A stretch of DNA of 64,000 bases from Metabacillus indicus LMG 22858 (GCF_000708755.2 NZ_JGVU02000002.1:682001-746000); one strand, 5' to 3'. Positions 19,258 through 27,789 are shown, counted from the first letter of the stretch. Notes: generated by a model not told the origin, from the sequence alone. Translations and numbers: made by a program.

Positions 19258-20619
19258 ATGAAACAAACATATACGTTATGGGATAAAAGCAAACAGTTCT
19301 TCCACATTCTGCTTCCAATCTTAATTACACAAGTAGCGCTTTATTCAATGAATTTTTTTGATACCACGATGTCCGGAAAGGTCAGCCCTGGAGATCTTGC
19401 AGGTGTTGCCATCGGTTCAAGCGTATGGGTTCCGGTTTATACAGGACTGAGCGGCATTTTGCTTGCTGTCACTCCAATTGTCTCTCAATACGCCGGCGCA
19501 AAGCAAAGAGACAAAATTCCGTTTACCGTCATTCAGGGACTATATTTGTCTGTTCTTCTTGCTTCAGCAGTTGCACTCGCCGGATTTTTTGTCTTGGATC
19601 CGATCCTGCATTCAATGAACCTGGAAGATCATGTACGGGAAACAGCAAAATATTATCTTGCGGCGCTCGCTTTAGGAATACTTCCGCTGTTTTCTTACAA
19701 TGTTCTCCGGTGCTTTATAGATGCGCTGGGCTTTACACGGGTGTCAATGTTTATTACCCTGCTTTCCCTGCCGATCAATATCGTATTTAACTATCTGTTT
19801 ATCTTCGGAAAGTTTGGCTTTCCGGCTCTTGGAGGCGTGGGAGCTGGTGTAGCTTCTGCGATTACCTATTGGTCGATTATGCTGATATCCGTTTATGTCG
19901 TTCATAAAAAAGTTCCCTTCTCAGATTACGGCATTTTCAGCAAATGGTATAAAGCTTCCGTCAAGGCATGGGTTGAGCTTTTGAAGATCGGCATTCCAAT
20001 CGGCATTGCCATTTTCTTTGAAACAAGTATTTTCGCCGCTGTGACCCTGCTCATGAGCACTTACGATACCGTGACGATCGCTTCCCACCAAATTGCCCTT
20101 AATTTTGCTTCACTCCTGTACATGCTCCCGCTGAGCATATCTATGGCCCTCACCATTGTCATAGGGTTTGAAGTCGGAGCAAAACGCTACAAAGATGCAA
20201 AAGAATACAGTTATCTGGGAATTGTGCTTGCTGTTTTGCTCTCGTTGCTGACAGCTGCTGTCATTTACTTTTTCAGAAGCGAAATTGCAGGCATTTACAC
20301 AAATGACCAGGTTGTTGTCGCCCTATCGGCACAGTTTTTGATTTACGCCATCTTCTTCCAGCTTTCCGATGCGATTGCTGCTCCTATTCAGGGAGCGCTC
20401 AGGGGATATAAAGATGTAAATGTTACGCTATTAATGGCCCTGGTCTCCTACTGGGTGATCGGACTGCCAACAGGATACTATCTTGCAGCAAACACAGATT
20501 TCATGGCCTTCGGCTACTGGATTGGCCTGATTGCAGGACTTGCAGCAGCGGCAGTAGCTCTTTCTGCAAGGCTCTGGTTCATACAAAACAGAGTATATGG
20601 TGAAAAACAGCGGGGCTGA
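19258..20619 (+). CDS. yojI: MATE family multidrug/Na+ antiporter
   Basis: 453 residues with about 12 helices in two MATE halves. Typical segments are the start (LLPILITQVALYSMNFFDTTMSG), GLLAVTPIVSQYAGAK-like loop after helix 2, and the mirrored VIGFEVGAKRYKDAKEY in the second half. NorM-type pumps export cationic drugs against Na+ or H+. ATG start with GGAGAAGG. In B. subtilis yojI also neighbours cdaS. A strong terminator follows. Confidence 0.92.
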   Translation: MKQTYTLWDKSKQFFHILLPILITQVALYSMNFFDTTMSGKVSPGDLAGVAIGSSVWVPVYTGLSGILLAVTPIVSQYAGAKQRDKIPFTVIQGLYLSVLLASAVALAGFFVLDPILHSMNLEDHVRETAKYYLAALALGILPLFSYNVLRCFIDALGFTRVSMFITLLSLPINIVFNYLFIFGKFGFPALGGVGAGVASAITYWSIMLISVYVVHKKVPFSDYGIFSKWYKASVKAWVELLKIGIPIGIAIFFETSIFAAVTLLMSTYDTVTIASHQIALNFASLLYMLPLSISMALTIVIGFEVGAKRYKDAKEYSYLGIVLAVLLSLLTAAVIYFFRSEIAGIYTNDQVVVALSAQFLIYAIFFQLSDAIAAPIQGALRGYKDVNVTLLMALVSYWVIGLPTGYYLAANTDFMAFGYWIGLIAGLAAAAVALSARLWFIQNRVYGEKQRG

Positions 20620-20643
20620 GCGTTTTCTGCACTTATTCATATA

Positions 20644-20678
20644 AACAAAACCCCCGGATCTACCGGGGGTTTTGTTTA
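20644..20678. terminator. Two-way terminator
   Basis: ACAAAACCCCCGG-atcta-CCGGGGGTTTTGT, perfect stem, between the convergent MATE and Lrp genes. Confidence 0.93.
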
Positions 20679-20696
20679 TAATCAGAACATTTTTTA

Positions 20697-21104
20697 TCAG
20701 CTGGATTTGATAACGATTGAAAGTTTGTAGTTCGCATACAAATTCAAGCCATTTAGGAATTCATCCAGGTCTTCATTTTTATGAAACTTACATTCAATTA
20801 AGTAACAGCCTTCCCCGCTTATTTTATAAAGACTGGAGACATCTTTTTTATCAATAAACTCAAGCAGGGGTTTATGATTTTGGTTTCTTGTATAAACATT
20901 GATAAATGCATGAATCAGTTTTCCTGTTTTCTGATCATTTACATGGATGGTATAACCTTCGATAATGCCCTCTTCCTCAAGTTTGAGTACTCTGGCTGAT
21001 GCTGCCTGACCAGTCAAATGAACTTTTTTGCCCAGTTCTTTCATCGTTATTCTTCCGTTTTTTCTAAGCTCCCCAATGATTTTAAGGTCCGTAGCATCCG
21101 GCAC
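20697..21104 (-). CDS. Lrp/AsnC family transcriptional regulator
   Basis: 135 residues. An N-terminal winged helix (DLKIIGELRKNGRITMKELGKKVHLTGQAASARVLKLEEEGIIEGY) is followed by a small ligand-binding/oligomerisation domain (about 70-135), the standard Lrp/AsnC plan. GTG start with AAAGGGTG about 10 bases upstream. It is divergent from the metallo-hydrolase gene, with a shared 116 bp intergenic region, so that gene is the most likely target besides itself. The effector is unknown. Confidence 0.9.
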   Translation of the reverse strand: MPDATDLKIIGELRKNGRITMKELGKKVHLTGQAASARVLKLEEEGIIEGYTIHVNDQKTGKLIHAFINVYTRNQNHKPLLEFIDKKDVSSLYKISGEGCYLIECKFHKNEDLDEFLNGLNLYANYKLSIVIKSS

Positions 21105-21220
21105 GCGGCAAACACCCTTTCAATAATCAAGCCAAATCGCCTAAAGACTTGATTTTATCTATGTATTACCTTCTGTCTGTATTTTATACTAATACAGAAA
21201 AGTTGAGAAGGAGGAACACA

Positions 21221-21979
21221 ATGTACATTCAACAAATACGAAACGCAACTTTAAAAGTGCAATATGCAGGTAAAACTTTTTTGATCGATCCATTTTTCGC
21301 AGAAAAACACTCGATGCCTCCGTTTCCAAACACACCAAATCAGAATAGGAGAAATCCGCTTTTGGATCTTCCTGTACCGGTTGAAGAACTCATACACGCT
21401 GATGCTGTAATTGTTACACATTTGCACCCTGATCATTTTGATCAAGCTGCCGTCGAAGCTTTGCCTAAAGACATAACCACACTTGCGCAGAGTACAGAAG
21501 ATGCAGAAGAAATCCGTAAATATGGTTTTACTGGGGTTTCAGCCATTGATGATGTTCAGTTTTTTGAAGGAATTAGGCTGATGCGTACATCAGGACAGCA
21601 CGGAAGAGGAGACATCACTAAAATGACAGGGCCCGTTTCAGGGATTGTCTTTAAACATGATAATGAGCAGACGTTATATGTTGCCGGAGATACGGTCTGG
21701 TGCAGCGAGGTCGAATCAGCACTCAATTTTCATCAGCCGGATGTTGTGGTTGTAAACGGAGGTTCAGCTCAGTTTCTTGAAGGCGGCCCTATCACAATGA
21801 CAGCTGAGGACATTATTGCTGTTAAGGAAGCTTCTCCTCAGGCCGAGGTCGTCGTTTCACACATGGAGGCTTTAAATCACTGCCTTTTAACCCGCAGTGA
21901 GCTTCACCTTATAATTAAAGAGAAAAATCTCGGCAACACTGTTTTTGTGCCTGCGGACGGGGAAACTCTGAAATTTTAG
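21221..21979 (+). CDS. Metallo-beta-lactamase fold hydrolase (UlaG-like)
   Basis: 252 residues. Metal motif VTHLHPDHFD, the later GDTVWCSEVESAL aspartate and the histidine in VVVSHMEALNHCLLTR fit the UlaG/YtkP-like 'L-ascorbate-6-phosphate lactonase-related' branch of the MBL fold. The substrate cannot be assigned. The ATG at 21221 has AAGGAGGAA directly upstream, which settles the start. It is divergent from the Lrp-type regulator and likely controlled by it; both promoters lie in 21105-21220. Confidence 0.85.
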   Translation: MYIQQIRNATLKVQYAGKTFLIDPFFAEKHSMPPFPNTPNQNRRNPLLDLPVPVEELIHADAVIVTHLHPDHFDQAAVEALPKDITTLAQSTEDAEEIRKYGFTGVSAIDDVQFFEGIRLMRTSGQHGRGDITKMTGPVSGIVFKHDNEQTLYVAGDTVWCSEVESALNFHQPDVVVVNGGSAQFLEGGPITMTAEDIIAVKEASPQAEVVVSHMEALNHCLLTRSELHLIIKEKNLGNTVFVPADGETLKF

Positions 21980-21986
21980 AAACAAA

Positions 21987-22026
21987 TAAAAAACGAGGGC
22001 GGAATGAAATCCGCCCTCGTTTTTTT
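21987..22026. terminator. Two-way terminator
   Basis: AAACGAGGGCGGA-atgaaa-TCCGCCCTCGTTTTTTT, perfect stem between the convergent hydrolase and bshB2. Confidence 0.94.
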
Positions 22027-22690
22027 AGTCGTTCCATTTATATGTCCAGAAGATTTCCTTCTCAATCCATTGTGAGACTTCAGGATCTTTGTTCTTGAAT
22101 TTCTCTTCCATTTGCTTCAGCATGCCTTCTGTCTGGCTGCGGTGAGCACGCAGCGCGTTGAGCTTCATATCAGCAACACCTGTAATATCAATTGTCACAT
22201 CATGCTCGCCAAGAACCTCCGTACGGTTGCGGGTTATGGCGATGCAGTACGTTTCAGGTCTTTCTTCAATCGGCTTTCTCTTCAGGGCATGAATGACTGC
22301 TTCCCCAGTTGCATCATGATCCGGATGGACCCCGTGACCCGGATAAAATGTCACGACAAGCGTCGGTTTGATTTCATCAATGATTTCTTCAATGATATCT
22401 GCAAATGTGTCAATGTCTTCAAATTCAAGCGTCTTATCGCGAAGACCGAGCATTCTCAAATCCTGCACATTAAGCGCATCACATGCATCCTTCAATTCTT
22501 TTTTGCGGATTTCAGGCAGCACTTCTCTATTGGCAAACAGAGGGCTTCCCATGTTGCGGCCCATTTGTCCAAGGGTTGCACAAGCATAGGTAACCGGAAT
22601 TCCTTCTTTTCGTTTTAAAGACATTAATCCCCCCACGCCGAATGATTCATCATCCGGATGAGGCAGGACAACTAATACATGTTCTCTCAT
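22025..22690 (-). CDS. bshB2: Bacillithiol biosynthesis deacetylase BshB2
   Basis: 221 residues, same length as B. subtilis YojG. Zinc deacetylase (PIG-L fold) motifs: PHPDDESFG at residues 10-18 and HPDHDATG further on, with RRxxE-type substrate loop GLRDKTLEFED. It removes acetate from GlcNAc-malate to give GlcN-malate, the second step of bacillithiol synthesis, in the cytoplasm. ATG at 22690 is preceded by AAGGAGAG; longer frames lack a site. yojF lies 16 bp upstream, the same operon as in B. subtilis. Confidence 0.93.
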   Translation of the reverse strand: MREHVLVVLPHPDDESFGVGGLMSLKRKEGIPVTYACATLGQMGRNMGSPLFANREVLPEIRKKELKDACDALNVQDLRMLGLRDKTLEFEDIDTFADIIEEIIDEIKPTLVVTFYPGHGVHPDHDATGEAVIHALKRKPIEERPETYCIAITRNRTEVLGEHDVTIDITGVADMKLNALRAHRSQTEGMLKQMEEKFKNKDPEVSQWIEKEIFWTYKWND

Positions 22691-22706
22691 CTTTTCTTCT
22701 CTCCTT

Positions 22707-23057
22707 CTACTCAGCAAACGGTGTTTCGCTGATCTGAAGCGCGATGGCAAGCTTTCCGTCGCGGTCATGCCCAGCCATCAGCAGCTGATTGTTTTCATTG
22801 TAAACCCAGTCAGTCAGACCTTCTGCGTAAATCCAGCCATGATCCATTTTAAGTCCGACCCGGTATGGGCCCTGTCCTGTAATTTTTGCCTGGTTAAACG
22901 ATACTTTTGCATTTCGGATAAAAGCAACGACCGTCATGTTATTTTCATTCATATGGGCAGAATAGGCGCCAGTTGTTGTTTCAAGATGCACATATACTTC
23001 TTTGTTTACTAAAACATCCAGGTATTTCTGAATATCTTCTTTGGAAATTGGGACCAT
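22707..23057 (-). CDS. yojF: YojF family protein (DUF1806), bshB2 partner gene
   Basis: 116 residues, the length of B. subtilis YojF. The fold is a small beta-rich protein: VYVHLETTTGAY, FIRNAKVSFNQAKITGQGPYRVGLKM and GWIYAEGLTDW are family-like stretches. The family is almost always encoded next to bshB2, but its job in bacillithiol metabolism is not known. Strong ribosome site (AAAGGAG) before the ATG. Lies 12 bp after the small upstream gene, so three genes are probably co-transcribed. Confidence 0.88.
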   Translation of the reverse strand: MVPISKEDIQKYLDVLVNKEVYVHLETTTGAYSAHMNENNMTVVAFIRNAKVSFNQAKITGQGPYRVGLKMDHGWIYAEGLTDWVYNENNQLLMAGHDRDGKLAIALQISETPFAE

Positions 23058-23069
23058 GTGATTGCTCCT

Positions 23070-23342
23070 TTATGTAAGTACTATCCGTTCTTCTGCTACT
23101 TTTATATGCAGGTCCATCAGTGCGGCTTTCTCCTGATCACTGAGTCCGGATGCTGAAATGCGCTTCATAGCGGAAAAGAATTTCTGCTCCGGCTTTTTGC
23201 GGAGCCTTGGATGGGTGTGTTCATCCCTGAGGTCTCTTTCAATGGCGTCACAAAGAGTCTTCATTTCGTCGGATGAAGCCTCCAGACTGCGGTTTGACCA
23301 AAGGTTTCTGTATGCATCAAGCAAGCTTCTATCAAAACTCAT
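23070..23342 (-). CDS. Small unknown protein upstream of yojF
   Basis: 90 residues, mostly helical by composition and rich in charged residues (SLEASSDEMKTLCDAIERDLRDEHTHPRL...). No motif recognised. I start at MSFDRSLLDAYRNLW (23342), with GGAAGGG upstream; an ATG seven codons earlier is possible. It is 12 bp from yojF, so it is likely the first gene of a yojF-bshB2 operon. Probably cytoplasmic. Confidence 0.65.
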   Translation of the reverse strand: MSFDRSLLDAYRNLWSNRSLEASSDEMKTLCDAIERDLRDEHTHPRLRKKPEQKFFSAMKRISASGLSDQEKAALMDLHIKVAEERIVLT

Positions 23343-23399
23343 CTTCCTCAACCCTTCCTGCAAGTCTTATTGTATACCTAAAATTCATTTCAATGAAAG

Positions 23400-23427
23400 A
23401 AAAAAGCCTCGCACAGGGGCAGGCTTT
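23400..23427 (-). terminator. Terminator of rarD-like gene
   Basis: AGCCTGCCCC / CGAGGCT hairpin followed by TTTTTTC on the minus strand, just past the stop codon. Confidence 0.75.
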
Positions 23428-23428
23428 C

Positions 23429-24361
23429 CTACAATTCCATTGTTTTCTTTTTTTTCCATTTCCATGCGCTTCCCTTCACGTGTGAGAAAGAGAATAGAAC
23501 AAGCGCAGACCAAATTAGTGAGAATGTAATGATTTCCGTTCCTGAGAACGATTCATTGTAAACAATAACCCCGAGAAGCAGTGTAATTGTCGGGGCGATA
23601 TACTGCAGAATACCGACCATAAATAAAGGAATGTGCTGTGCTCCTTTTGCAAACAGCAAAAGCGGAACAGCCGTGACGATGCCCGCTCCGATTAAAAAGG
23701 CATTTGTTGCAGGGGACCAGTCAAAAAAGGCTGACTGGCCTTTTGCCGCAATCGAGAAAATATAGATCAGAGCTGCCGGCATAACCATCAATGTTTCAAG
23801 TGTAAGCCCTATTGACGCGTCAAGCTTGGTTACTTTTTTCGTGAGGCCGTAAAAACCAAAACTTAAAGCAAGCACGATAGCAACAAATGGAAACTTCCCG
23901 TACTGAATTGTCATAAACAGCACTCCTGCGGCTGCAAGGCCAAATGAAGCATATTGCCACTTATTAAGGCGCTCTTTCAGGAAAATCATTCCGAGCAGAA
24001 CACTGATTAAGGGATTAATATAATAACCGAGACTTGTTTCAAGAATATGGTTGTGGTTCACAGCCCAAATGTAGAGATACCAGTTTATGCTGATCAGCAC
24101 AGATGAAAGAACAAGAGATAAAAGCAGCAGCGGTTTTTTCAGCATGCGTTTGATCACTTCCGCGAGCTGTCCCCACTGTTTTTTCATCTGGATCAGGAAC
24201 ATCATGAACAAGAATGACCAGAAAACACGGTGTGCCAGAATTTCCTCAGATCCAACATGCTCAATCAGCTTCCAGTAAATAGGGAGAATCCCCCATAAAA
24301 AATAGGCGAGTGCCGTATGCATCAAGCCTGTCTGATAGGTATCATATTGTTTTTGTTTCAT
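23429..24361 (-). CDS. yojE: EamA-family transporter RarD (YojE-like)
   Basis: 310 residues, ten membrane helices. The segment GLMHTALAYFLWGILPIYWKLIEHVGSEEILAHRVFWS is the RarD signature, and NHNHILETSLGYYINPLISVLLG marks the second EamA repeat border. RarD proteins are drug/metabolite-superfamily members of uncertain substrate. I use the ATG at 24361 (MKQKQYDT), which has AAGGAAGGTG upstream. It is divergent from the gerT-like gene, as in B. subtilis where yojE is close to yojF. Confidence 0.88.
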   Translation of the reverse strand: MKQKQYDTYQTGLMHTALAYFLWGILPIYWKLIEHVGSEEILAHRVFWSFLFMMFLIQMKKQWGQLAEVIKRMLKKPLLLLSLVLSSVLISINWYLYIWAVNHNHILETSLGYYINPLISVLLGMIFLKERLNKWQYASFGLAAAGVLFMTIQYGKFPFVAIVLALSFGFYGLTKKVTKLDASIGLTLETLMVMPAALIYIFSIAAKGQSAFFDWSPATNAFLIGAGIVTAVPLLLFAKGAQHIPLFMVGILQYIAPTITLLLGVIVYNESFSGTEIITFSLIWSALVLFSFSHVKGSAWKWKKKKTMEL

Positions 24362-24438
24362 TTTTACAGCACCTTCCTTTACAAGCAACATGCCCATTAT
24401 AATCCTGAAACAAGGATTGCGACAAGAAAAAAATCTTA

Positions 24439-24466
24439 ACCGTTGCCCTGAATCATTCATATAGTG
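24439..24466 (+). promoter_or_regulatory. Possible sigma-K promoter of gerT
   Basis: AC (24439), a 17-base spacer, then CATATAGTG, one base off the sigma-K -10 form CATANNNTA. It is 32 bp before the ATG. Late mother-cell expression is known for GerT in B. subtilis; the match itself is weak. Confidence 0.3.
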
Positions 24467-24497
24467 AACTATACCTGCAAAAAAGGGCGTGACATGC

Positions 24498-24965
24498 ATG
24501 TTTCCCTGGAATAAAAAATTCCCTTTCAATCAGACAGACGCACAGATGCCGGATGCCTTTAAAAACATGAACCCTAAAAATGTGGAGGATTATATACAAA
24601 ACATTATGGGCAACGTTTTTGGCGAAGGATTCCAGACTCAATTTCCCTATCAGGGAAATGTAGCTCCGTCAAAAACACAGCAGACTGTCTCCCGGAAGCC
24701 TGAACTTTTTGAAACGAACGATCACATTTTTGTGAAAATCAGTGCAACGGAAGAACAGGCTTCAAACCTCAGAATACAGCACAACAGCAATCAGCTCTTC
24801 ATTATGAACTACCCGGAGAACGGCGGGCAGGAAAAAATCATCCTGCCGTCACTTGTCAGGAGAAAAGGCACAAGGGCTTCTTACAAAAATGGTGTTCTGG
24901 AGATCCGAATGCAGAAAAATGAAGATCTTCAAATGTCAGAAATTGATGTTGTGTCAGAAAACTAA
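24498..24965 (+). CDS. gerT: Hsp20-like spore coat protein, GerT-like
   Basis: 155 residues. N-terminal Asn/Gln/Pro-rich region (NKKFPFNQTDAQMPDAF) followed by an alpha-crystallin type beta-sandwich (about 70-155): ELFETNDHIFVKISAT, NQLFIMNYPENGGQEKIILPSLV and the closing GVLEIRMQKN. B. subtilis GerT (YozR) has about the same length, the same fold and a neighbouring position; it is a coat protein needed for normal germination. The ATG at 24498 fits AAAAAAGGG; a GTG three codons upstream is too close to it. The assignment is from fold, length and context, not a full alignment. Confidence 0.7.
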   Translation: MFPWNKKFPFNQTDAQMPDAFKNMNPKNVEDYIQNIMGNVFGEGFQTQFPYQGNVAPSKTQQTVSRKPELFETNDHIFVKISATEEQASNLRIQHNSNQLFIMNYPENGGQEKIILPSLVRRKGTRASYKNGVLEIRMQKNEDLQMSEIDVVSEN

Positions 24966-24980
24966 AACCCCGGCAATAAT

Positions 24981-25014
24981 AATGGACCAGAGAATATACG
25001 CTCTCTGGTCCATT
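24981..25014. terminator. Two-way terminator
   Basis: AATGGACCAGAGA / TCTCTGGTCCATT hairpin between convergent genes. Confidence 0.8.
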
Positions 25015-25037
25015 ATTTATCAGCAGAATCGATTTCG

Positions 25038-25277
25038 TCAGTATGGTCCTCCCGGGTATGGTCCTCCCGGATAGCCCGGATAGCCGCCCGGTCCTGGGTA
25101 TCCTCCATAAAATGGAGGCGGTGGCGGCGGATAATAATAAGGTCTTGGATAGTTAAACAAGGCACTGCCAAGAAATCCTCCAAGCAACCCTCCTACAAGC
25201 GGCGCTCCAAATCCAAAAAAGAATGGTCCTCTGTTGCCTCCGCCTCGGTAGCCTCTGGCTGGATAGTACGGGTACAT
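25038..25277 (-). CDS. Gly/Pro/Tyr-rich small protein, spore-coat-like
   Basis: 79 residues of very low complexity. An N-terminal MYPYYPARGYRGGG, a short hydrophobic Gly-rich helix (GFGAPLVGGLLGGFLGSALF) and then a tail of six prolines and repeated GGYPG/YPGGP units. Such proteins are common in Bacillus spore coats and exosporium, and in small surface proteins. The ribosome site GAGGAGGGG is strong. It converges with the gerT-like gene. Function cannot be derived from sequence; a coat or surface role is inferred from composition. Confidence 0.7.
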   Translation of the reverse strand: MYPYYPARGYRGGGNRGPFFFGFGAPLVGGLLGGFLGSALFNYPRPYYYPPPPPPFYGGYPGPGGYPGYPGGPYPGGPY

Positions 25278-25366
25278 GCATTCCCCTCCTCTTTATTGCT
25301 TACCTTATAAGGGTATTCACCTAAAAGGTTTTGGAGTGGGCACATGTCTTAAAAATCCGAAAATAA

Positions 25367-25747
25367 TCACTTGCTGTTTACGGTGTTTTCAACAGAGCCG
25401 TCCTTCAGATGCACAACTAATGAACAGTCGTTGTTTCTTACAAGCTCCCTTCCTTTTTCAACAGCTTCCTGTTTGGTATCAAATCTGTAGCTCGCCCTCT
25501 TGCTTCCCTCTTTTTTAACCATCCATCCTTGTTCGTCAGAAACAACATGATATTCTTCTTTTGAATGGCTGTCATCCGGACTGCTGCCGTCTGCCCATTT
25601 TTCAGCCTGAGACAAGGCAATCGGTATGGCACGGCCTTCATCATATCCGTCATCTACAAGTGCATTTCCAATTTCAATTGCTTTGTCTCGCGTTTTTGCG
25701 GGCAGGTTTTTCATTGATTGGGGATAATCCTCTTTAGTCCATGGCAT
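25367..25747 (-). CDS. ydaT: DUF2188 protein, YdaT-like
   Basis: 126 residues in two parts. The first (MPWTKEDYPQSMKNLPAKTRDKAIEIGNALV) looks like the ChaB-type small domain. The second (about 65-120) holds the DUF2188 repeat (YHVVSDEQGWMVKKEGSKRASYRFDTKQEAVEKGREL). B. subtilis YdaT has the same arrangement and is under general stress control (sigma-B) as far as I recall. AAAGGA lies nine bases before the ATG at 25747. Molecular role unknown; cytoplasmic. Confidence 0.75.
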   Translation of the reverse strand: MPWTKEDYPQSMKNLPAKTRDKAIEIGNALVDDGYDEGRAIPIALSQAEKWADGSSPDDSHSKEEYHVVSDEQGWMVKKEGSKRASYRFDTKQEAVEKGRELVRNNDCSLVVHLKDGSVENTVNSK

Positions 25748-25840
25748 TTTCTTCATTCCTTTCCGATTTTTTCTTATCTATTACCCGCCCTGCACGAATG
25801 CAAACAGAGTTGTCCAGTTTCACTCTTCATAAAAGAACAT

Positions 25841-25867
25841 AAAAAAAAGACTGTTTAACACAGTCCC
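25841..25867 (-). terminator. Terminator of yodB-SDR operon
   Basis: GGGACTGT-gttaa-ACAGTC followed by eight T on the minus strand. Confidence 0.88.
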
Positions 25868-26596
25868 TTAATGCTCATAGATCATTTTTCTGGTCATGCC
25901 CCCGTCTACCACCAGGTTTGTTCCTGTGACGAAGTCATTTTCGGGGTCTGTCAGATAAAAGCAGGCTTTCGCAATATCCGCAGGCTTTCCTACCCTCTTA
26001 GACAGGTGCTGCTCGTGGTCGACAGATCTCAGCTGATCGTATTCCTTTGTCTCAATCCATCCGGGCGAGATGCAGTTTACTTTGATCCGGTCATCGCCAA
26101 GCGAGGCTGCCAGCGCATGAGTAATGGCCACGATCCCGCCTTTTGTCGCTGCATATGCCTCGGAATTAGGCTCAGACATTTGCGCCCTTGTCGACGCTAT
26201 GTTCACAATAAAACCTCCAGCTTTATTTTTCTTCATCACTCTGGCAGCTTCCTGAGAAGCAAGAAAAATGCTTCTTAGGTTTGTATTCAGCACATCATCC
26301 CAGTCTTCAATGGTTAATTCGTAGAAAGGCTTAAAACGGGACACACCTGCATTGTTGATAAGGATATCGATTTTGCCGGTTTTACTGGCAGCCGACTGGA
26401 TCAGCTTCTGAATATCTTCCATTCTTCTGACATCTGTCTGAACGAAGTGAATGTTTTCAGAGCGGCCAGCAATGGTATTGCCTTTTTCCGCATCGACATC
26501 AGCAAGGAAAACGGCATCTCCTTTTTCTGCATATTGTCTGACGAGCTCTTCGCCAATTCCATTAGCTCCGCCGGTAATGATAACAGTGCGGCTCAT
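25868..26596 (-). CDS. Short-chain dehydrogenase/reductase
   Basis: 242 residues, classical SDR: NAD(P) motif TGGANGIG at about residues 8-15, NNAG near 85, catalytic Ser (NIAS) and YAATK near 150. Asp at the end of strand 2 (LADVDAEKG) suggests NAD(H) preference. Substrate unknown. The start ATG overlaps the yodB stop (ATGA), so it is translationally coupled to the redox regulator. That position suggests a role in carbonyl or quinone stress, which is inferred. Confidence 0.9.
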   Translation of the reverse strand: MSRTVIITGGANGIGEELVRQYAEKGDAVFLADVDAEKGNTIAGRSENIHFVQTDVRRMEDIQKLIQSAASKTGKIDILINNAGVSRFKPFYELTIEDWDDVLNTNLRSIFLASQEAARVMKKNKAGGFIVNIASTRAQMSEPNSEAYAATKGGIVAITHALAASLGDDRIKVNCISPGWIETKEYDQLRSVDHEQHLSKRVGKPADIAKACFYLTDPENDFVTGTNLVVDGGMTRKMIYEH

Positions 26597-26916
26597 TTCA
26601 TTTCCTCCCCAAGACAAAATTTATCCGCCCATTCTTTTACCTCATTCATAACCTTTTCGAGAGAATAGCCCATTTCTGTGAGCTGATACGTCACTTTTAC
26701 AGGAGTATCAGGGATGACAACCCTCTCGACAATGCCAGCGGATTCCAGTTCTTTCAGCCGTTCAACAAGCATCTTTTGACTAATACTAGGAATGGTATCT
26801 GTCAGATCTTTAAAACGTTTAGGTCCGTCAAGAAGCACGTGCACGATTAAGCCTGTCCACCGCTTGCCTAAAAACCCGAAAGCCTTTTCCATTTTAGGGC
26901 ACAAGTTAGATTCCAT
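26593..26916 (-). CDS. yodB: HxlR/DUF24-family redox repressor YodB
   Basis: 107 residues, winged helix of the HxlR family: CPKMEKAFGFLGKRWTGLIVHVLLDGPKRF and ISQKMLVERLKELESAGIVER. The N-terminal Cys6 aligns with the conserved reactive cysteine of YodB, which senses quinones, diamide and electrophiles by thiol chemistry and represses yodC and azoR1 in B. subtilis. The divergent gene here is the yodC-type nitroreductase, which supports the name. It is co-transcribed with an SDR. A candidate operator lies in the shared upstream region at 26987-27009. Confidence 0.92.
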   Translation of the reverse strand: MESNLCPKMEKAFGFLGKRWTGLIVHVLLDGPKRFKDLTDTIPSISQKMLVERLKELESAGIVERVVIPDTPVKVTYQLTEMGYSLEKVMNEVKEWADKFCLGEEMK

Positions 26917-26986
26917 CGCGAATCTCCTTTACAGCTTATTTCTTGACATCTATTCATCATCATATTATGATTTTTAACATCAACAC

Positions 26987-27009
26987 TTACTAAAAGTTAG
27001 TTTGTAACT
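26987..27009. promoter_or_regulatory. Candidate YodB operator between yodB and yodC
   Basis: The region contains TTAC and GTAA arms 13 bases apart and, inside them, the inverted repeat AGTTA-GTTTG-TAACT at 26995-27009. It lies just before an AT-rich -10-like TATTAT of yodC. HxlR-family repressors bind such dyads in divergent promoters. Confidence 0.5.
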
Positions 27010-27063
27010 TTTTGTATATTATACCTTATTTAAAATACTTATTCAACTTTGGAGGTTTTTCAC

Positions 27064-27687
27064 ATGACAGCAGCAACAACTGAAAGCATCTTATCTATTA
27101 TGTCTGAACGCAGTTCCGTGCGCAAATATGATCCGTCCGTCAAAATCAGCAAGGAAGAATTAAAAGAAATTCTGGAACTGACGGGAAAAGCTCCATCTGC
27201 ATGGAATCTGCAGCACTGGAAGTTCATGGTTTTTCACAGCGATGAATCGAAAGAAAGACTTCTCCCTATTGCATACAATCAAAGCCAGATTACCGAATCG
27301 TCTGCTGTAGTTGCCATTCTCGGCGATCTTGAAGCAAATAAAAACACAGATAAAGTATATAATCCTCTTGTATCAGCAGGGTTCATGAAAGAAGAGATCA
27401 AAGATACACTGGCAGGCCAGATTCACGGAGCTTATCAAAATCCTGTTTTCGCACGTGATGCCGCATTCAGCAACGCGTCTCTTGCAGCCATGCAGCTCAT
27501 GCTTACAGCTAAAGCAAAAGGATATGACACTTGTGCTATCGGAGGGTTTAATGCATCTCAGCTTTCAGAAACATTCAAAATTGAGAATCGTTACATCCCT
27601 GTTATGCTGATTACTATCGGTAAAGCAGCAAAGCCAGCTCACCAAAGCTCGCGCATCAGCATTGATGAACTAAGCACATTTTTATAA
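27064..27687 (+). CDS. yodC: FMN-dependent nitroreductase family protein YodC
   Basis: 207 residues, nitroreductase fold: SERSSVRKYDPS at the N-terminus, GKAPSAWNLQHWKFMVF as FMN-binding segment, then DAAFSNASLAAMQLMLTAKAKGYDTCAIGGF. These enzymes reduce quinones or nitroaromatics with NAD(P)H. B. subtilis YodC is repressed by YodB; here the genes are divergent in the same way. Start at 27064 because GGAGG lies ten bases upstream. Strong terminator behind it. Confidence 0.9.
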   Translation: MTAATTESILSIMSERSSVRKYDPSVKISKEELKEILELTGKAPSAWNLQHWKFMVFHSDESKERLLPIAYNQSQITESSAVVAILGDLEANKNTDKVYNPLVSAGFMKEEIKDTLAGQIHGAYQNPVFARDAAFSNASLAAMQLMLTAKAKGYDTCAIGGFNASQLSETFKIENRYIPVMLITIGKAAKPAHQSSRISIDELSTFL

Positions 27688-27689
27688 GA

Positions 27690-27725
27690 AAAAAACCGGC
27701 GGTTATAAAAACTTGCCGGTTTTTC
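27690..27725 (+). terminator. Terminator of yodC
   Basis: AAAAACCGGC(GG) ... (TT)GCCGGTTTTT hairpin with A and T flanks. Confidence 0.9.
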
Positions 27726-27789
27726 GTTTTTTTCAGCTTCTTTTGGGGAAAGTAAGGTCAGATAAATCTACTTAAGGAGCTAATGCACC

